DNA of 64,000 nt from Desmodus rotundus (GCF_022682495.2 NC_071398.1:14824934-14888933), one strand, 5' to 3'; positions 34,831-47,490 are shown, counted from the first letter of the stretch. A program made the numbers and translations. The notes: generated from the sequence alone by a model not told the origin.

Positions 34831-35504
34831 GTGGAAGGTTGCTGATTCTGAGTGATTTCTAGAAGAAGTACAGACTCCGCTGCAGGTCCCGGCTACAGTG
34901 TGAACATTCTCGCCACTTCAAACAAATGACCCGGCAGGTCCTGCTGTCATGGAGGAAGGTGCCGCAGGGAGCCTTGGCCAAGGCCCAGAAAGAGAGTCAC
35001 AGGGAAGACCTCTCGGTCTGGTGAAGACCAGGCCCTCTGGATTAAAGAACTCTACAGCATTAGAAGAGTAATTCCTGACCTTGGCATTGACTGAGTTCAT
35101 AATCATGGGTTATCATGTGACCACGCGGCTAGAACGGACCGTCAGGGACTGAATATAGGCAGAGCCGCAACATCGTTAGCTCGGCGGGCCAAACAGCATA
35201 TCCATCGTTACTTAGACGTGTAGCCCAGCTCAAGCTCAGGCAGGAACAAGTAGTACAAGTGATGGGTATGACCAGGTGGCTCAAACACCAGCGTCACCTG
35301 CCACTGTTGCCCTGATGCCTGTCACTCAGCTCACATCTCTGCCTTGCGGTGGGTGTCCAGCAAGCTAATGGAAGGGGAGAAAGCCCAAGCTCAGTTTAAG
35401 GAGGCTTTGTCTTGGTACGAAGGAGACAACACGAACTGCTCTTTGCTATACCCCCAGCAGTGCGGGGAATCTTCCCAATGGACAAAAGTTTGAGTAGTGA
35501 ACCT

Positions 35505-35640
35505 CGTTATTCAGAGGTGAAAGCAGGGCCTGAGAGCTGTGTAGTTACACGGGGCTCCCTGTTCAAAAGTGTCCCGAGGTTGTTTAATGCTCTGCCGCAG
35601 CCATCTGGAAATTCATGATAATTCTGAACAGGGAGCTCTG
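35505..35640. repeat. Inverted repeat with 60-base loop
   Basis: GGCTCCCTGTTCAAAA at about 35,551 and TTCTGAACAGGGAGCTC at about 35,620 are near-perfect complements, so the strand can fold into a 15-16 bp stem. The right part resembles an unassigned dispersed repeat. Confidence 0.55.
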
Positions 35641-35779
35641 CATTTTTATTTTGCACTGAACCCCACAAATTATGCCCTGGATCAAAGGTTCCAAGACCAG
35701 GGCAGAGTAGAGAACTTACAGGACATAAGACTGTCTTGATTTGCTTTTGCCATGATGCCAATAGAGAGAGGTAGAGAGA

Positions 35780-36345
35780 GAGAGAGGGAGGGATATGGGG
35801 AACTGTTCCACACGTGGGAAATGTGGCTCAGCCCCCACTCGGAAAAGCCAGTGGGGAGCGAGGTTGGCGGGCAGGACCCACGCCCATGGATAGGTTCTCC
35901 AGTGGGAAATCAGGCCGGCATTGTACCTTGACTGCTATGAGACTTGCTCTTGCTAAAAAACTCCCTCACCCTGAATTGAGGAAGCAAGTGTTTACTGAGT
36001 ATCTTCATCTTCCTAAAATCTGTGCTAAACCACCCAAGTATGGAGTGTGAGCAGTTCCCCCTCGAGCTGTAACATCCTTCTCTTTTAAGTAATTAGCAGT
36101 ATTCTGTCCTTTGTTGTCCTTAAAAGGTAATCACCTGTGGTGAACCTGTGCATAGTAAATGAGGACCATCCTCCATGTAATGTGCGCAGAAAAACAATAA
36201 AAGCCTGTCCAGGAGGGGGTTGGCTCTCTCTCTTGGGCTCTCTCTAGCCCTCTCGCCCTCTCTCACTTAGAGAGTGGCCATGCCGCCCATGTGTATTTGT
36301 ATATTGCAGCCACAACACTGGATCCTGCAGGCCGGGATCCGCGTC
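35780..36345 (+). mobile_element. Possible retroviral LTR
   Basis: The stretch carries 'ctttgttgtccttaaaagg', an AATAAAAGCC signal at about 36,197, and a CTCTCTC-rich U5-like segment that ends near 'gtgtatttgtatattgcagcc'. The layout suggests an LTR of different type from the one at 28,930. No internal viral text is attached. Ends and family are uncertain; a GA-rich simple repeat follows at 36,343-36,380. Confidence 0.4.
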
Positions 36346-36504
36346 AGAGGGAGAGAGAGAGAGAGAGAGGGAGAGAGAGGCTGTATCTGGCACATATTAA
36401 GTCCTCAGAAATGATGGCTATTGTCACTCTATGTTGTTGATGATGATGATGATGTTATTAGACTCCTCCAGCATTGTTTTTCAAACTTTATTTAAAAGCC
36501 TGCA

Positions 36505-36748
36505 CCCTGGCTGGTGTGGCTCAGTCGATTGAGCGCCGGCCTGTGAACCAAAGGGTCGCTAGTTCGATTCCCAGTCAGGGCACATGCCTGGGCTGTGGGT
36601 TCGGTCCCCAGGTGAGGCACATAGGTCAAGGCAGGTATGAGAGGTGACCAGCCAATGTTTCTCTTTCACACAGAAGTTTCTTGCCCTCTCTTTATCCCTC
36701 TCTTACCCTCTCTCTAAAAATAAATAAATAAAATCTTTTTTTTAAGAA
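36505..36748 (+). mobile_element. VES-like bat SINE
   Basis: CCCTGGCTGGTGTGGCTCAG head and intact B box (GTTCGATTCCCAGTC), with an altered middle ('gaggcacataggtcaaggcaggtatgag') that resembles a different SINE subfamily. The tail is AAATAAATAAATAAAATCTTT. Confidence 0.9.
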
Positions 36749-38869
36749 ATTATTACAAACAGAAAGAATGTGCATGTGTGATCTCTGGTGACCAGGGAGG
36801 ATGAGAAGTCTTGGCACCTTTAAAATGCATTGGATATATTCCTATAGTTTTCTAGATTTCCACGGAGAGCCTGAGGCTGTCATTATGTGGAAGCTTAGCA
36901 AGGAAACAAAGGTGATTTTGTGTCCTTGTGCAGTCTGGGGATCTTGGAAACTCTACAAGTGCCCTGGGGTGAGCCCCTGGGGGTACAAGGGCCCTGGCTT
37001 AATGAGGACTGTCTATGTTACAGGGAAAACCAGCAATTTCACAGCCTCTCAAGATACAACAAACCCAGGGTTTTAGATAAGAGAGGGGTGGGGGTGAAAG
37101 ATGATGTCACCTGATCCTCTCACATTTCCTCCAAGCAATCACTGCGGAAAAGAGACTCCGGCTTCAGTAAATGAGTCACTGGCTTTATAAGCCAAGAGCG
37201 ATGGAAAGCAGATTCCAGGAAATAAGCAAGGAAGAATCTTGGGAAAGGTTCTCATCTGTAGTGTGAAACTGTCAAGCCTCTGCGGTCTTGGGGGAACTGG
37301 AGGAGGAAAATAACAGTGAGAAAGACTAGAGAACTATTAATAGCAAGGAGCCAGATGGAGCTGGAGGGAGAACCTGTGCCTTTGGGCAATTTGGAATAAC
37401 CAACCGAGATGGCACTGACTCAGAAAATTATCCAGGCCACTTCAGAAAGGGAGAGAATATCTCAGTGTTGTAAGGTCTGCAGTCATTCACAATTTGGCAG
37501 ACATGAAGACATTTACTGAGCATCCTTCAAGTTCCTGTGGTGGGTGGACAGTGGGTGTGGAGCAAGCGGTGAGTGAGGCTCCAGGGTTCCTGGTCCATTG
37601 AACAAGTCATTGCACTTTGCTAAGTGACAAGAAAGAAGTTGGGGGTGGGTGCAGCCACCGAGGGAATCCCAGAGGGCTTCTTGACACCGAGGGTAGGATT
37701 GGCCAGACACAAAGAAGGACAGGCTAAATTTTGGGCCTGGAACAGAGGAAGCAAGGCTGTTTGGAAGAAGTGAGAGGAGTGTAGCTTTGGGGACAGAGAC
37801 ACAAGAAAAGATTGGATGGGTCCTTTCTCTTCTCTCACCTTTGGGTTGTTTGTTTGCTTAGCAAATCTGGGGAGGCGGATCTCCTAAGTGTCAGGCAGCC
37901 TGTTTGGCACTTTCTGTTTATTTACAGAGCAATTCAATTCACCAGTGTTTACTGAGCTCCCTGAGCAAATCCGCCTGGCCCAGCTATGGAGCAGGCAGAG
38001 GGCACAGCAAGGCCAAAGGCCCAAAGGTGAAACCCCACAAAGCAGTCTCAGGGGCTGGAGTCCTTTGGGGCTGGAGTAGGTGAGGGGGCCAAGGTCTAAA
38101 GGAATATTGAGAGGTGACCTGCAGACTTCAGTCTGGTGGGGAGCAGATAAGTCCTGGAGAGACCTGTGCTCTGAGAAGCTGAGGCCAAGTGGGGGACGTC
38201 CCACCTCAGCACATTCTCTTCTGTGTGACGTTGGAGGTAATTAGCCTGGGGACCCTAACAGCTGCCGCCACCACCCTTCAGGAATTCTGGCCCTCCCTGC
38301 ATGACATCTGGCCACACTCCCACTGCAAAGCTCTGTGGGAGAAGGTAATCTCATTAATCTTTTCATCTGATGTGCTGGCCTGAGTCACCTACATGCCAGT
38401 CCCCTTTCTGAGAAAGCTTCTACCAGCACACTGGCCTCTAAAGAGCCTGGGCTGATGGGGGCCTTCCCCACAGGCCAAGAGCCTGCCAACTCTCTGCTGG
38501 TCAAGGTCCTCCTGGCTCTCAAGGATCCTGACTCAGCTCACAATGGTATCCAGGGGAACAGGTGAACCCTGGAGGGGAAGGTAAGAGTCTTGGGTCCCAC
38601 CCCAGCCTGGCTACTGGTTCACTATGGTGATCAGCAGGCATGGCCTTCTTCTCTCTGCACTTGATAACTTGAGATCCAGGGCTTTTGAGGCTGGGAATCA
38701 GGCACAGAGTGACTCAGCCTGAATCCGCCTTGGTGTGTGGCGCCCTGAGGAGCCGCTGGCCCTTTCAGAAGGGACTGCAGACAAAGGCTGTCATGGGAGA
38801 AGCGTAGGTCATTGCGAGAGTGAAGAAGAGGTTCCTGGCGGAGCCTGGGGTCCAGGGAAGGTATCCCAC

Positions 38870-39300
38870 AGAAGTGGTGTCTGAACTGATACCTACAGGG
38901 TAAGCAGGAGTTAGCCAGGTGAAGGAAAAAGGGGAAAGGTGCACAGAGCAGCCTGTGCAAAGATGTGAAGGCTTGGGAGAACAGGGTGTATTCAGGGGAC
39001 AAAGAAGTTCTGTCTGGCTGAAGCAAGGACCTCTGGAGGAGGAACTGGCCAGAGATGAATGGCCAGGGGGAAACTGAGAAGAGACAGGGTCGGAAACGCA
39101 GAGGCCATGCAGCTGCCTGTGGAGAATGGACCAGGCCGGATGAAACCGAGGACAGTGAGGGGCCGGACAGAAGGTGCAGGTGGTACCCTGGCCGAGGGTG
39201 GGTGGGATGGCAGAGCTGGGGAGGACGGGGCAGACCTGGTGGCTGATGGGGTTTCAGGGGAAAGGCCACCGAGACATTAATCTAGGTGGCCTTTCCTTGG
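38870..39300 (-). repeat. L2 LINE remnant (antisense)
   Basis: 'gtgtctgaactgatacctacagggtaagcaggag', 'gcaaagatgtgaaggcttgggagaacaggg' and 'aggcatgcag'-like text is the complement of L2. The 212-codon minus-strand open frame across it is a by-product. Confidence 0.55.
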
Positions 39301-40859
39301 GAAGGGGAGCATTTCTTAGGAGAGGAGATAGGGTTGACTTTACCCTATGAGTTCGGGGCGCCTAAGGGTCATCTAGAGGCAGGAATGGAATGAGAGATAG
39401 GCGGCTGAGTCTCCAGCAACCCTGTGAGGATAGAACAAGGCCCCAGGAATTATCAAGATGGCCTGAAGAAAAGTATCAAGGTTGAGGGAAGGGAGCCCAA
39501 CACCCAGAGGTAGCCCAACGAGGGGCATGAAGAGAGCCAGAGAAGCAGCTGGAAATCCAAGAGGAGCTGTCAGAGGAACCAGAGGGAGTTTCAGAAGAAG
39601 GAACTGGTCTGCCTCTCTGTCCAGCACTCCTGGAACAGGTCAAAGGATGGGAGGATGGAGAAGTGGAGGGTCAGGGAGCATTCGTTTACAAAAGGGCTGC
39701 AGAGTGTGGAGGAAGTTTTAATGGTGGTGATGGAGTTCCCAAGGACCATGATCTGTGACCGGGTATGACTGTGAGCAGCGCCACCACACAGGGCTGGACA
39801 GGTTGTGCAGGGCACACTTCAGTGATCGTGAATTAAGGGAAAAACTAATTGGGGCCAAGGGGGGACCTCCTGGAGTTGGGGGTATTTTGTAAAGCCTGTA
39901 ACTGCAGTGTGGATACTTCCCACACGGTGGCGCCAAAGACCAACTCTGTACTTGGGCTTGAATGGCCAGGGATGGGGTCAGTTTGGGGGTCCTCTGACCT
40001 AGGGTCACCATCGGATGGGTGGGGGTATTACCAGATGCCCGTGGCTAGGACTCTCCCCACCACTATGGCCTCCAAATCTCTGTCAGAACAGTTCCTAGCA
40101 GTAGGAACTCAAAAATAGGCGATACACCACACACTGCAGCCTTTGTCAGGGGGGACCTCACTCCCTCCGCCTGAAAGGGTCCTTGGCGAGCAGCTCATCC
40201 CATGATCTGGGAGGCGTCCCTCCCACTTGTCCCTTAGGAGAAGGGAGTCAGGAAGGAAGGAAGGACGCCTGGTCCAGCCAGCAGGACACACACACCCCAC
40301 CCCAGCACGGCCGTGCTCACAGGTCCCCCTGGAGGCTGAAGCTGGATCAGCAGGGCCAGTGACCCACAACACAGCCCAGCCTGGGGCAGAGTCCCCAGGG
40401 AAGTCACCAGTTGAGCCTGGCGACTCTGAACTACAAACTTACACCTACCAGCTGCAGGGGCTGGCCTGGAAATGCCTGAATAAGTAACGGTCATGTTGTC
40501 TTTGAAAATGATAACATGTTCATTGCAAACCATTTGTTGTACAAGTAAATATGAAGAAGAAAATAAAACCGGGTGAAATTACAATGCCCAGAAGTGACGG
40601 CCACTGCTGGCACAGGGATGAGCCTCCCAACAGCTCTCAGGGCCAAGGGATGCAGGTTGACCTGGGGAGACTCCTGCTACGGACCAGGCAGCTGTTCTGG
40701 CGCGCTTGCCGCTGCTCCGTGTCTGCTGTGTTGTGCTCCTTTCCCTACGCACATTTAAAACCCTGTCCCCCTACCCTACTTGGCCTGACCCTGCCACCTC
40801 TCAGACCTCCTTCCTTTCTACCGCAGACCCCGTGACTCAAACGCAGCAGGTTTACCTTT

Positions 40860-41330
40860 GAGGTGTTGCCCACGCTGTCCCCTCTTTCCCTGGATTATTC
40901 AATGACTGCTCCCTCCTTGTTAGACAGGTCTCCGCTACAACGGCACTGCCTCAGAGAGGCCTTCCCCGGCCACCCTGACCAAAGTAGCTCCTCAGCCCCA
41001 TCACTCCACATCACATCACCTGGTTCATTTTCTCCACAACTCTTCCTCTCTCTGAAGTCACCTTACTAACGGGTTAACTGTCTCCTTTGGCTGGAGTGGA
41101 AACCCCTGAAGAGCAGAGACCTTGCCAGTCTGGCCTGCCTCTGTGACCCCAGTATGCAGAATGGTGCCAGGCACATAGTAGGTGCTCAGTCCACACATGA
41201 CCTCCATTTTCAGTGCCCAGCGAGCCCCAGCGAGCATCTCAGCGAGCGCACAAATCTCCTGCAGCCCTCTGTCTCCCGCTGGTGGTCTCAGAGCTGTGTC
41301 TTCCCTTGACCCCTGAGTAAACAAGCCTTA
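40860..41330 (+). repeat. L2 LINE 3' end
   Basis: 'cagagaggccttccccggccaccctgacc' and 'agcagagaccttgccagtctgg...gtgccaggcacatagtaggtgctcag' are the standard closing text of L2. Confidence 0.65.
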
Positions 41331-41425
41331 AACGTATCTTTTCTTGCCTCTACCACTCTTTGGAATAAACTTCTTGAAATGGAACTGAAGGGTGAGAAGG
41401 GAATTTGCCCTTGACATCCTGAAAT

Positions 41426-41633
41426 TTTTTAAGATTTTATTTATTTATTTTTAGACAGAGGGGAAGGGAGGGAGAAGGAGAGGGAGAGAAACATCAGTGT
41501 GTGGTTGCCTCTAGAGCGCCCCTACAGGGGACTCGGCCTGCAATCCAGGCACATGCCTGGACTGGGAATCAAACCAGCAACACTTTGGTTCGCAGTCTGG
41601 CGCTCAGTCCACTGAGCCACACCAGCCAGGGCC
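41426..41633 (-). mobile_element. VES-like bat SINE (minus)
   Basis: Reverse copy with AAGATTTTATTTATTTATTT tail, GA-rich tract and both box complements ('gactgggaatcaaaccagcaac', 'ccactgagccacaccagcc'). Flanking CCTGAAA on both sides suggests a short remaining duplication. Confidence 0.92.
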
Positions 41634-42039
41634 TGAAAATACTACTCTTAAACACTCAAACCAATTCCCACTCACTCACTCGCATGTCATGTCTATCACT
41701 GCCCATCTCAGAGGCCAAAAACTAAGTGTGTCGCCTGTTGTTTACATCTGCATTGTGTTGGTTATTAATGAGGCAAAGTGCCTCTTAAAATTGAGATTTT
41801 AATGAGTGAATGGATGGAGACAGTTAAAGCATCAAAAAAGAGAAGTGGCTCCAGAAACCACAAGGTGACAGTGGTAAAGGCAGGACTTGAACATGGGGTG
41901 GCATCCCTGGCCCTTGCCCTTTGGCACACACAGTGGGAAACAGGGTCCAGGCTGGGCTGAAGGTGGGTGGAGGCTGACGGCAGGTACAGTCATACCCACA
42001 AGTCCCATACTTACCCCTCTGGAGCCTACATCTGCCCCC

Positions 42040-42840
42040 ACCACTCACTGAAGTGCTCTAGCAGGGCATGGCATGTTTGGCCCTCTCTCACTTGTCCTCT
42101 TGGTGAGCCAGTAGACCATTGTCCCCTCCAAAAGCTGTCTCCAGCCTCTTCCCTCTACCCACATGTCCAGCTGCCTTCTGGACACCTCTTCCTGGATGGA
42201 TGGTCCCCAGACTCCTCACAGGCCACCTGCCCAAACCGACCACTTCACCTTCCCCTAACTTGATCCTCTAGGCCTTCCCACATCATTGAAAAACACCAGC
42301 ATCTACCCCATCACCCAGGGCCCAACCCTGGCATCATTTGGGCTGCCCCCCTCTCCAGGCCCCCTATCCCATCACTCCATTCTGCCTCCTGAACATCTTT
42401 CGAATGTCTCCCCTCCACCCCCTCTCCAAGGCCACCATGACTTTGGCTGGAAAAATGACAGCAGCCTCTTTCTGGCCTCTACCTGCCCTCTCCATGCACT
42501 GCCTGAGTGACCCTTACAAAGCACAGATCTGACCACAGAATTCCCCAGCTCACAGCGCAGACCCCCCATCACCGCAGGTAAACTCCCTGTCACCTCAGTC
42601 AGTCCCCAGGGCCTCTCATGACTGGCCCCATCCCCAGCACGAGCTCACACAGTTCTCCAGCCACATTAAGCTTTTGCTCCTGCCAGCAAGGGAGGCTGCC
42701 CCCTACCCCCTGCTCCCATGCCTTGAACTCTGCTGCACTCTCTGCCCCAGATGCACCTCTAATAACCTACCCTCTGCCTGCCTAGGGAGCCCCAACAACT
42801 TGCCATGTTAAGGGCCCCTTCCCTACAAAGCCCTTCCTGA
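42040..42840 (+). repeat. L2 LINE remnant (sense)
   Basis: Pyrimidine-rich text with 'cccacatgtccagctgccttctggacacctcttcctggatgg', 'cacaggccacctgcccaaaccgacc' and 'acaaagcccttcctgaccag' follows L2 ORF2 and 3' order. Short CA-rich sequence follows at 42,860-42,905. Confidence 0.6.
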
Positions 42841-43295
42841 CCAGCACACACTCTGTCTCACACGCGCGCACACAGACACAGTTGTGACCACACACACACT
42901 CACACTGGTGACTCTGGAATGTACTTGCCCTGACTGGCAGTGAGCGTCCACGGGCAGCAACTAGGTGGCCTCACTTCTGGCTCCCCATTTCTCACCGCCC
43001 CCCCCAGGGCGGAGCACACAGCAGCTTCCTCAAGTGCTTGCTGAATACCTGGTGGGGAATGCTACACACTTCGTCTGAGGCACGAGGACACGGGCGCAAT
43101 AAGGGGCGGGCTTTCTTCTGTCCCCTCACAGAAAGCTGGGAGGCAGTTGCATCCCAGAGGGTTGTGGCCACGGGGCCTGTGGGGTGGGGTGAGGGATGCC
43201 TCCATTTTTCTGGGTTTTGGGACTGGAACTGCACTGCTTCCAAAACTAGAACTAGCTGTGCCATATGTGAGGACTGTAGGTTCCCTGTGGATCTC

Positions 43296-43319
43296 GCCGC
43301 CCTCTGCCATCTAATGGAG
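43296..43319 (-). promoter_or_regulatory. CTCF-like motif (minus)
   Basis: The minus strand reads CCATTAGATGGCAGAGGGCG, close to the CTCF core CCASYAGRKGGCAS with one off-consensus base. It is unproven. Confidence 0.35.
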
Positions 43320-43837
43320 GAATTCTCCTGAGGCCAGAGCTTATCCCTTCAGGAACGTGAACTGCTCGAGGTAGAAATGGCGAGGGTGGGAGGTGTGCCC
43401 CAGCACCCAGCCCAGCACAGGGCAGAGCATATGCTCAGGGAATGATGCCTGACGCAGATTCCCGACTGTTTCGGACTCAGCGTACTGAGGTGGAGCTCAG
43501 AGACCACCCCTTTCTGATGACAGGACCATGGAAAGGCCCTGCCTTCCCCGAGCCTCAGGTGATGGTCCTGTGAAATGGGTTTCAGCTGTGTCCTTCCTCG
43601 CCTGGCTCGCTGGTTGTTGGGGAGAGGCCATGAAGGCCTCCAGTACCCTGTGGCCCTCAGATGCTGTCCCTCACTCAAGGCCTCTGGACAGACAGAGAGG
43701 GCCAGGTGAAGGAGTGTCCCATCTGCTCACTATAGCCCCATCCACACCTGGCTGTGGTGGTCACAGGTTGGGGAGCCAGGCCTGGTCACAGAGAAGGCAA
43801 ATAGGCAGTGATGGGTGCTTAGAAGGGGTGAATGGGC

Positions 43838-44018
43838 CCTGGCTGGGTAGCTCAGTTAGTTAGAGCATTGTCCTGATATACCAAGTTTGTGGGATCAGTC
43901 CCTAGTCAGGGCACATACAAGAATCAACCAGCGAAAGCATAAATAAGTGGAACAACAAATCCATGTTTCTCCCTCTCCTGTCCTCTCCCTCTCTAAAATT
44001 AAAAAAAAAAAAAAAAAG
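43838..44018 (+). mobile_element. Bat tRNA-derived SINE, second subtype
   Basis: Same subtype as 7,222: GGTAGCTCAGTTAGTTAGAG head, 'gaatcaaccagcgaaagcataaataagtgg' body, short pyrimidine tract and an A(17) tail. It sits in an antisense L2 fragment that resumes at about 44,030. Confidence 0.85.
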
Positions 44019-44344
44019 ACAAAAGTGGGGGCAGTGAGTGGGAAGCCAGAGCACACAGGTTTCTTGGAGGAGGTGACATCTGAGCTGTTTCCCAAACAGT
44101 TACGGGAGAGCATGATCCCGGGCAGAAGGGAGGTGGGAGAAGAGGTAGAGGCCAGAGGTAGGGGCCACGTCCAGGCAGCCGCAGGTAGGTTGGTGCAGGG
44201 GAACTAGAGCAGCGAAGGCTGGCAGGACGGGCGGGAGATGAGGAGCTGAGGCTGTCGTAGGCTGGATGGCCTGGCACACCACAGAGTCTGGACTTAGCCT
44301 GAGGGTGCTGGGGGTCAACATGAACTGATTTATAGTTGTTGGGT

Positions 44345-44548
44345 TTTTTTTAAAGATTCTATTTATTTATTTTTAGAGAGAGGGGAAGGGAGAGAGAGAA
44401 AGATCAATGTGTGCGGTTACCTCTCGAGTGCCTCCCACCGGGGACCTGGCCCGCAACCCAGACATCTTCCCTGACTAAGAATCAAACCAGCGACCCTTTG
44501 GTTTGCAAGCCAGCGCTCAATCCACTGAGCCACACCACCCAGAGCTTT
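44345..44548 (-). mobile_element. VES-like bat SINE (minus)
   Basis: Reverse copy with AAGATTCTATTTATTTATTT tail and both box complements ('gactaagaatcaaaccagcgacc', 'ccactgagccacacc'). It is followed by T(9) and another short L1-like stretch at 44,575-44,650. Confidence 0.9.
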
Positions 44549-44649
44549 TTTTTTTCTTTCTAGGTGATATGTAGTTCAATTTTTAAAAATTTTTTCATTG
44601 GTGTTCAATTACAGTTGTTCCCGTTTCCCCACCATTACTATCCCCTGCC

Positions 44650-45480
44650 CTGCTATTTCTTAAACTCCCACTATGAGCCAGAAACAGTGGTGGTGAGGAC
44701 TTCCATGGCTCTTGCCTCCACAGAGCTTAGAGACCCACAGTGAGGTAGGTTTAGGCACACGAGCACATATGGACATGCATGCTACCTGGTGGTGACGAGT
44801 GACAGGAAGGCATGAGTCCACAGGACATGGGGACAGAGAGCAACAGGGAGAGACCATCTTCAGGCAAGGTGGTCAGAGGACGCCTGGCTGAGATGATTTT
44901 AGAGATGGGCAGGAACCAGTGGGTGTCAGTTTTGAGAGCTCCGGAGAGGTCCAGCATGTGGCTCAGGTGGAAGCTTGGGGGGACAGGAGTGCTTTGTAGA
45001 GGTGAGGACAAAGGAAGAGGAGCCCCTCTGAGGAGGGCCATAAGATCTGGTGGGCCATCCAGGAGCCCTGGGACAGGAGAAGGCTCTGGGCACACAGAGT
45101 GGCTTCGGATGGTCAGGAGTGGGTGGATGGAAGCCCTGAGACTGGATTGTGTCTCAGGGTTGGGGGAATGAGGAACCCAGGCCCTGGAAGCAATCCCCAG
45201 GCCTAAGAACTACAGAGAAGGGAGTGCTGCCAAGGGAGATGAGGGGGAGGGGGAGTGGCTGGGGAGCAGGGAGAAGGTTAGGTGGGTGCCTAGTAAGAAC
45301 TGGTGAGGGACAGGGTGTCAGTGCCCTGCAGGCCTTTGTGCCCCTTCCCCCCAGCCTCTCAGGAAAATACTCAGAAACCTCTCAGGAGTATATTGAGGAA
45401 CCTCTTAAAAGTCCTCAAACCACTTCTGGGTGTGTCCGTGCTACTTCTGAAGGTGACCAGAACATTCAAGGTTGAAGAGG
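44650..45480 (-). repeat. L2 LINE remnant (antisense)
   Basis: 'agagcttagagacccacagtgagg', 'gagatgggcaggaaccagtgggtgtc' and 'gaagggagtgctgcc' in this order are the complement of L2 text. Open frames here on either strand are by-products. Confidence 0.5.
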
Positions 45481-46019
45481 GGCAGTGGCCCTCACTGATG
45501 GGAGGGGTGGGGGAGTGGAATGGCCCTTTGACAGAAATGTGGGGTCAGCTCTCAGCTCCACTTCAACCCACTCTAGTGGAGAGCCAGTCAGCGCTCCAGA
45601 CCCCTGGTTGGAAAAAACTGGGCTCTGGCCCCCTTGGCCAACATGTGTCCCAAGCCCAGATAACTCACCCATGCTAAGAGCAAGACCTAAGACTTTCCAG
45701 AAATCATACCCAATGAGTGGTGACTGCATGGCCTGGCTAAGAGCCCAGTTGGTGGCAGGACGGGAAACCTGTCTCCACAGCAGAGAAACCGAGGCTGGCC
45801 TAGAAAACAGGGATGAAGGGCAGCGTCTGGACCTAGAAGGGGATTCGGGCCTCCCTCCTGGTTCCCCTCCCTGAAACAGAACTGGTCCTGATTCCTTCTT
45901 CCAACCATCACAACCCAACCCAGCCCAACACTGGCAGCTCCAGGACCTGTTTCAGGCGGTCACTGAAGGGGGGTGGGGGGAGGGCCGCTGAACGGTCTCT
46001 AGAGGCTACGGAATCTGAG

Positions 46020-46890
46020 CTGGGGACCGGCAAGTGGGGCTCTCCGACGAACCCGGTTTGGGGGTCTGCGTGGGAAGGAATGGGACTGCTTTGGCGACTG
46101 GCTGTCGGAAAGCCGCCCTGTTCCCTCCGATCCTGAGCGCTCCCGCCGCCCTAGCGTCCTCCAGGGTCCCGCCTACCCGCAAGCTGGTGGACTCCGGGGG
46201 GCGCCAGCTGCCCGGTTACCCGAGAGGGTGGAGCGAGCTGTGGGCGCCTCCAAGGGTGCTGGAGCTGCGGGAGCGCAGGGGGTGGGGCCCGGCGGGCCGG
46301 GGGAGGAGCAGGACTGCAGGGCGGCGGGGTGCTGGGAGGGGCGGGCGCCGGCGGCGGCTACAGCAGCAGCTGCGGTGCGACCAGGCCCGGCAGCGAAGAG
46401 CGCACAGAGAGCTCGAGGTCCGCGTAGCCCAGCTCAGCCATGTGAGTGTCCCCGCCGTATCCGGGAGCCGCGGGCAGGGAGGGGGGCTGGAGCGGCGGTT
46501 CCGGTGCCTACCCCACCAGTGCCGCTCCATAGGTCGGGGATCTGTTGTCCCGGCTGCGGCCCTGTCCATATCACCCTGGACCCGGACCCGGGCCGCGCGG
46601 TGTCGTTCTTTCCCTCCCTCTGCGCGCGGAGAACACAGCTTCACCCCACAAAAGCCGCCGCCTCCGGGCCTGCCGCGCCCGACGCTGCCTCCTTCAACCC
46701 ACTGCAAGGCCCAGGCGGCCGGTGCCCCGCGGCTCTGGAGTGGGCCAGGCCTGAGGGCGGGCCCACGGCGCCAGCCTGGGCCCTGGCACCGTCTCTTTCC
46801 CGGAGCCCTCGCTGCCTTCGCCGCTGGGGAAGCTGAACTAGAAATGGGGAGGGTCGACAATGGGCGCAAGTCGGCCTCAGAGATGAGCTA
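46020..46890 (+). promoter_or_regulatory. RIPOR1: RIPOR1 upstream CpG-island promoter
   Basis: The region is very CpG-dense, with GC boxes (GGGGCGGGCG at about 46,339) and no TATA. It is the first CpG island upstream of RIPOR1 on the plus strand and contains a good splice donor at 46,442. Open frames of over 200 codons on both strands here reflect high GC content, not genes. Confidence 0.7.
46260..46441 (+). other. RIPOR1: RIPOR1 noncoding exon 1a (candidate)
   Basis: The donor CCAT/GTGAGTGT at 46,441/46,442 closes a GC-rich first exon whose start I cannot place exactly. Splicing to the acceptor at 53,584 would give a 5' UTR for the MMSLSV form. The last bases CCAT plus the first G of exon 2 form a new ATG in a different frame (see findings). 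Confidence 0.5.
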
Positions 46891-47239
46891 ATCTTCTCGG
46901 CCCTACCGGCCGGCCTAAGCCGCTTTGGGGCCCTGCCGGTGGTGTCCGAGCCTGGTCTGGGGGCCGGACTCATCGCCCAAGCCTGGTGCTTCTGAAGCCG
47001 GAGAGGATCGCTCCTGAGCGGTGGGAGAACAGACCCGGTCCCTGGAAATGAAAGGCTGGTGTGGGGTCTCTGCAAGCAGCCAGACCGGGACACCCTGCAG
47101 AACTCGTCTGGGGAAGGGGCTGCCCACCAGGGCTAAGTCTGGTCACAGCACCCTCTGTCCTCCTCTCCCCGGTGAGGCCTGAATGCAGCTTCTGGGACTG
47201 ACCCGTCCCAGCCAGTTCTGTTGGGTTGCTCCTAATGTG

Positions 47240-47490
47240 TGGCTAGGCTGGCTGGCTGAGCACCTACTGTGCGCAGTCTAATATAACAATAACAATGCCT
47301 GGAGCACCATCAGTGGGGCCTGGCCCTGAGCCTGCAGCATACAGCGCCTGCACGGCCTTCTTAGGAAGGTTATGACAATCTGTCAGATGCAGAAACAGGC
47401 CCAGAGAGGTTAAGTAATATTCTAAAGGTCACACAGCCGATTTGAGGAGATGTGGGAACTAGACCCAGATTTGGAATCTTGCCACTGCAC
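47240..47490 (+). repeat. MIR/L2-type tail fragment
   Basis: 'gagcacctactgtgcgcagtc' then 'cagatgcagaaacaggcccagagaggttaagtaatattctaaaggtcacacagcc' follows the shared MIR/L2 order. Confidence 0.7.

Larger units (their letters stand above)
20200..46000. other. AGRP-RIPOR1 intergenic region
   Basis: About 26 kb separates the AGRP promoter from the first RIPOR1 promoter; the human interval is also long and gene-free. It is mostly transposon fossil (separate entries) plus GC-moderate unique sequence. 20,800-22,000, 23,570-25,980, 29,300-31,180, 36,760-38,860 and 39,310-40,480 show no gene, no conserved domain and no recognisable noncoding RNA. The longer open frames here are low-complexity or antisense to L2 and are not credible genes. 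Confidence 0.7.

Noticed and set aside
38631..39269. A 212-codon minus-strand frame
   Set aside because: It overlaps an antisense L2 fossil and has Pro/Leu/Ser-rich, domain-free text.
46034..46891. A 285-codon plus-strand frame and a 217-codon minus-strand frame in the same place
   Set aside because: Both lie in a CpG island where stop codons are rare, have Arg/Ala/Gly/Pro-biased composition and match no family. The plus frame also runs through the exon 1a donor.
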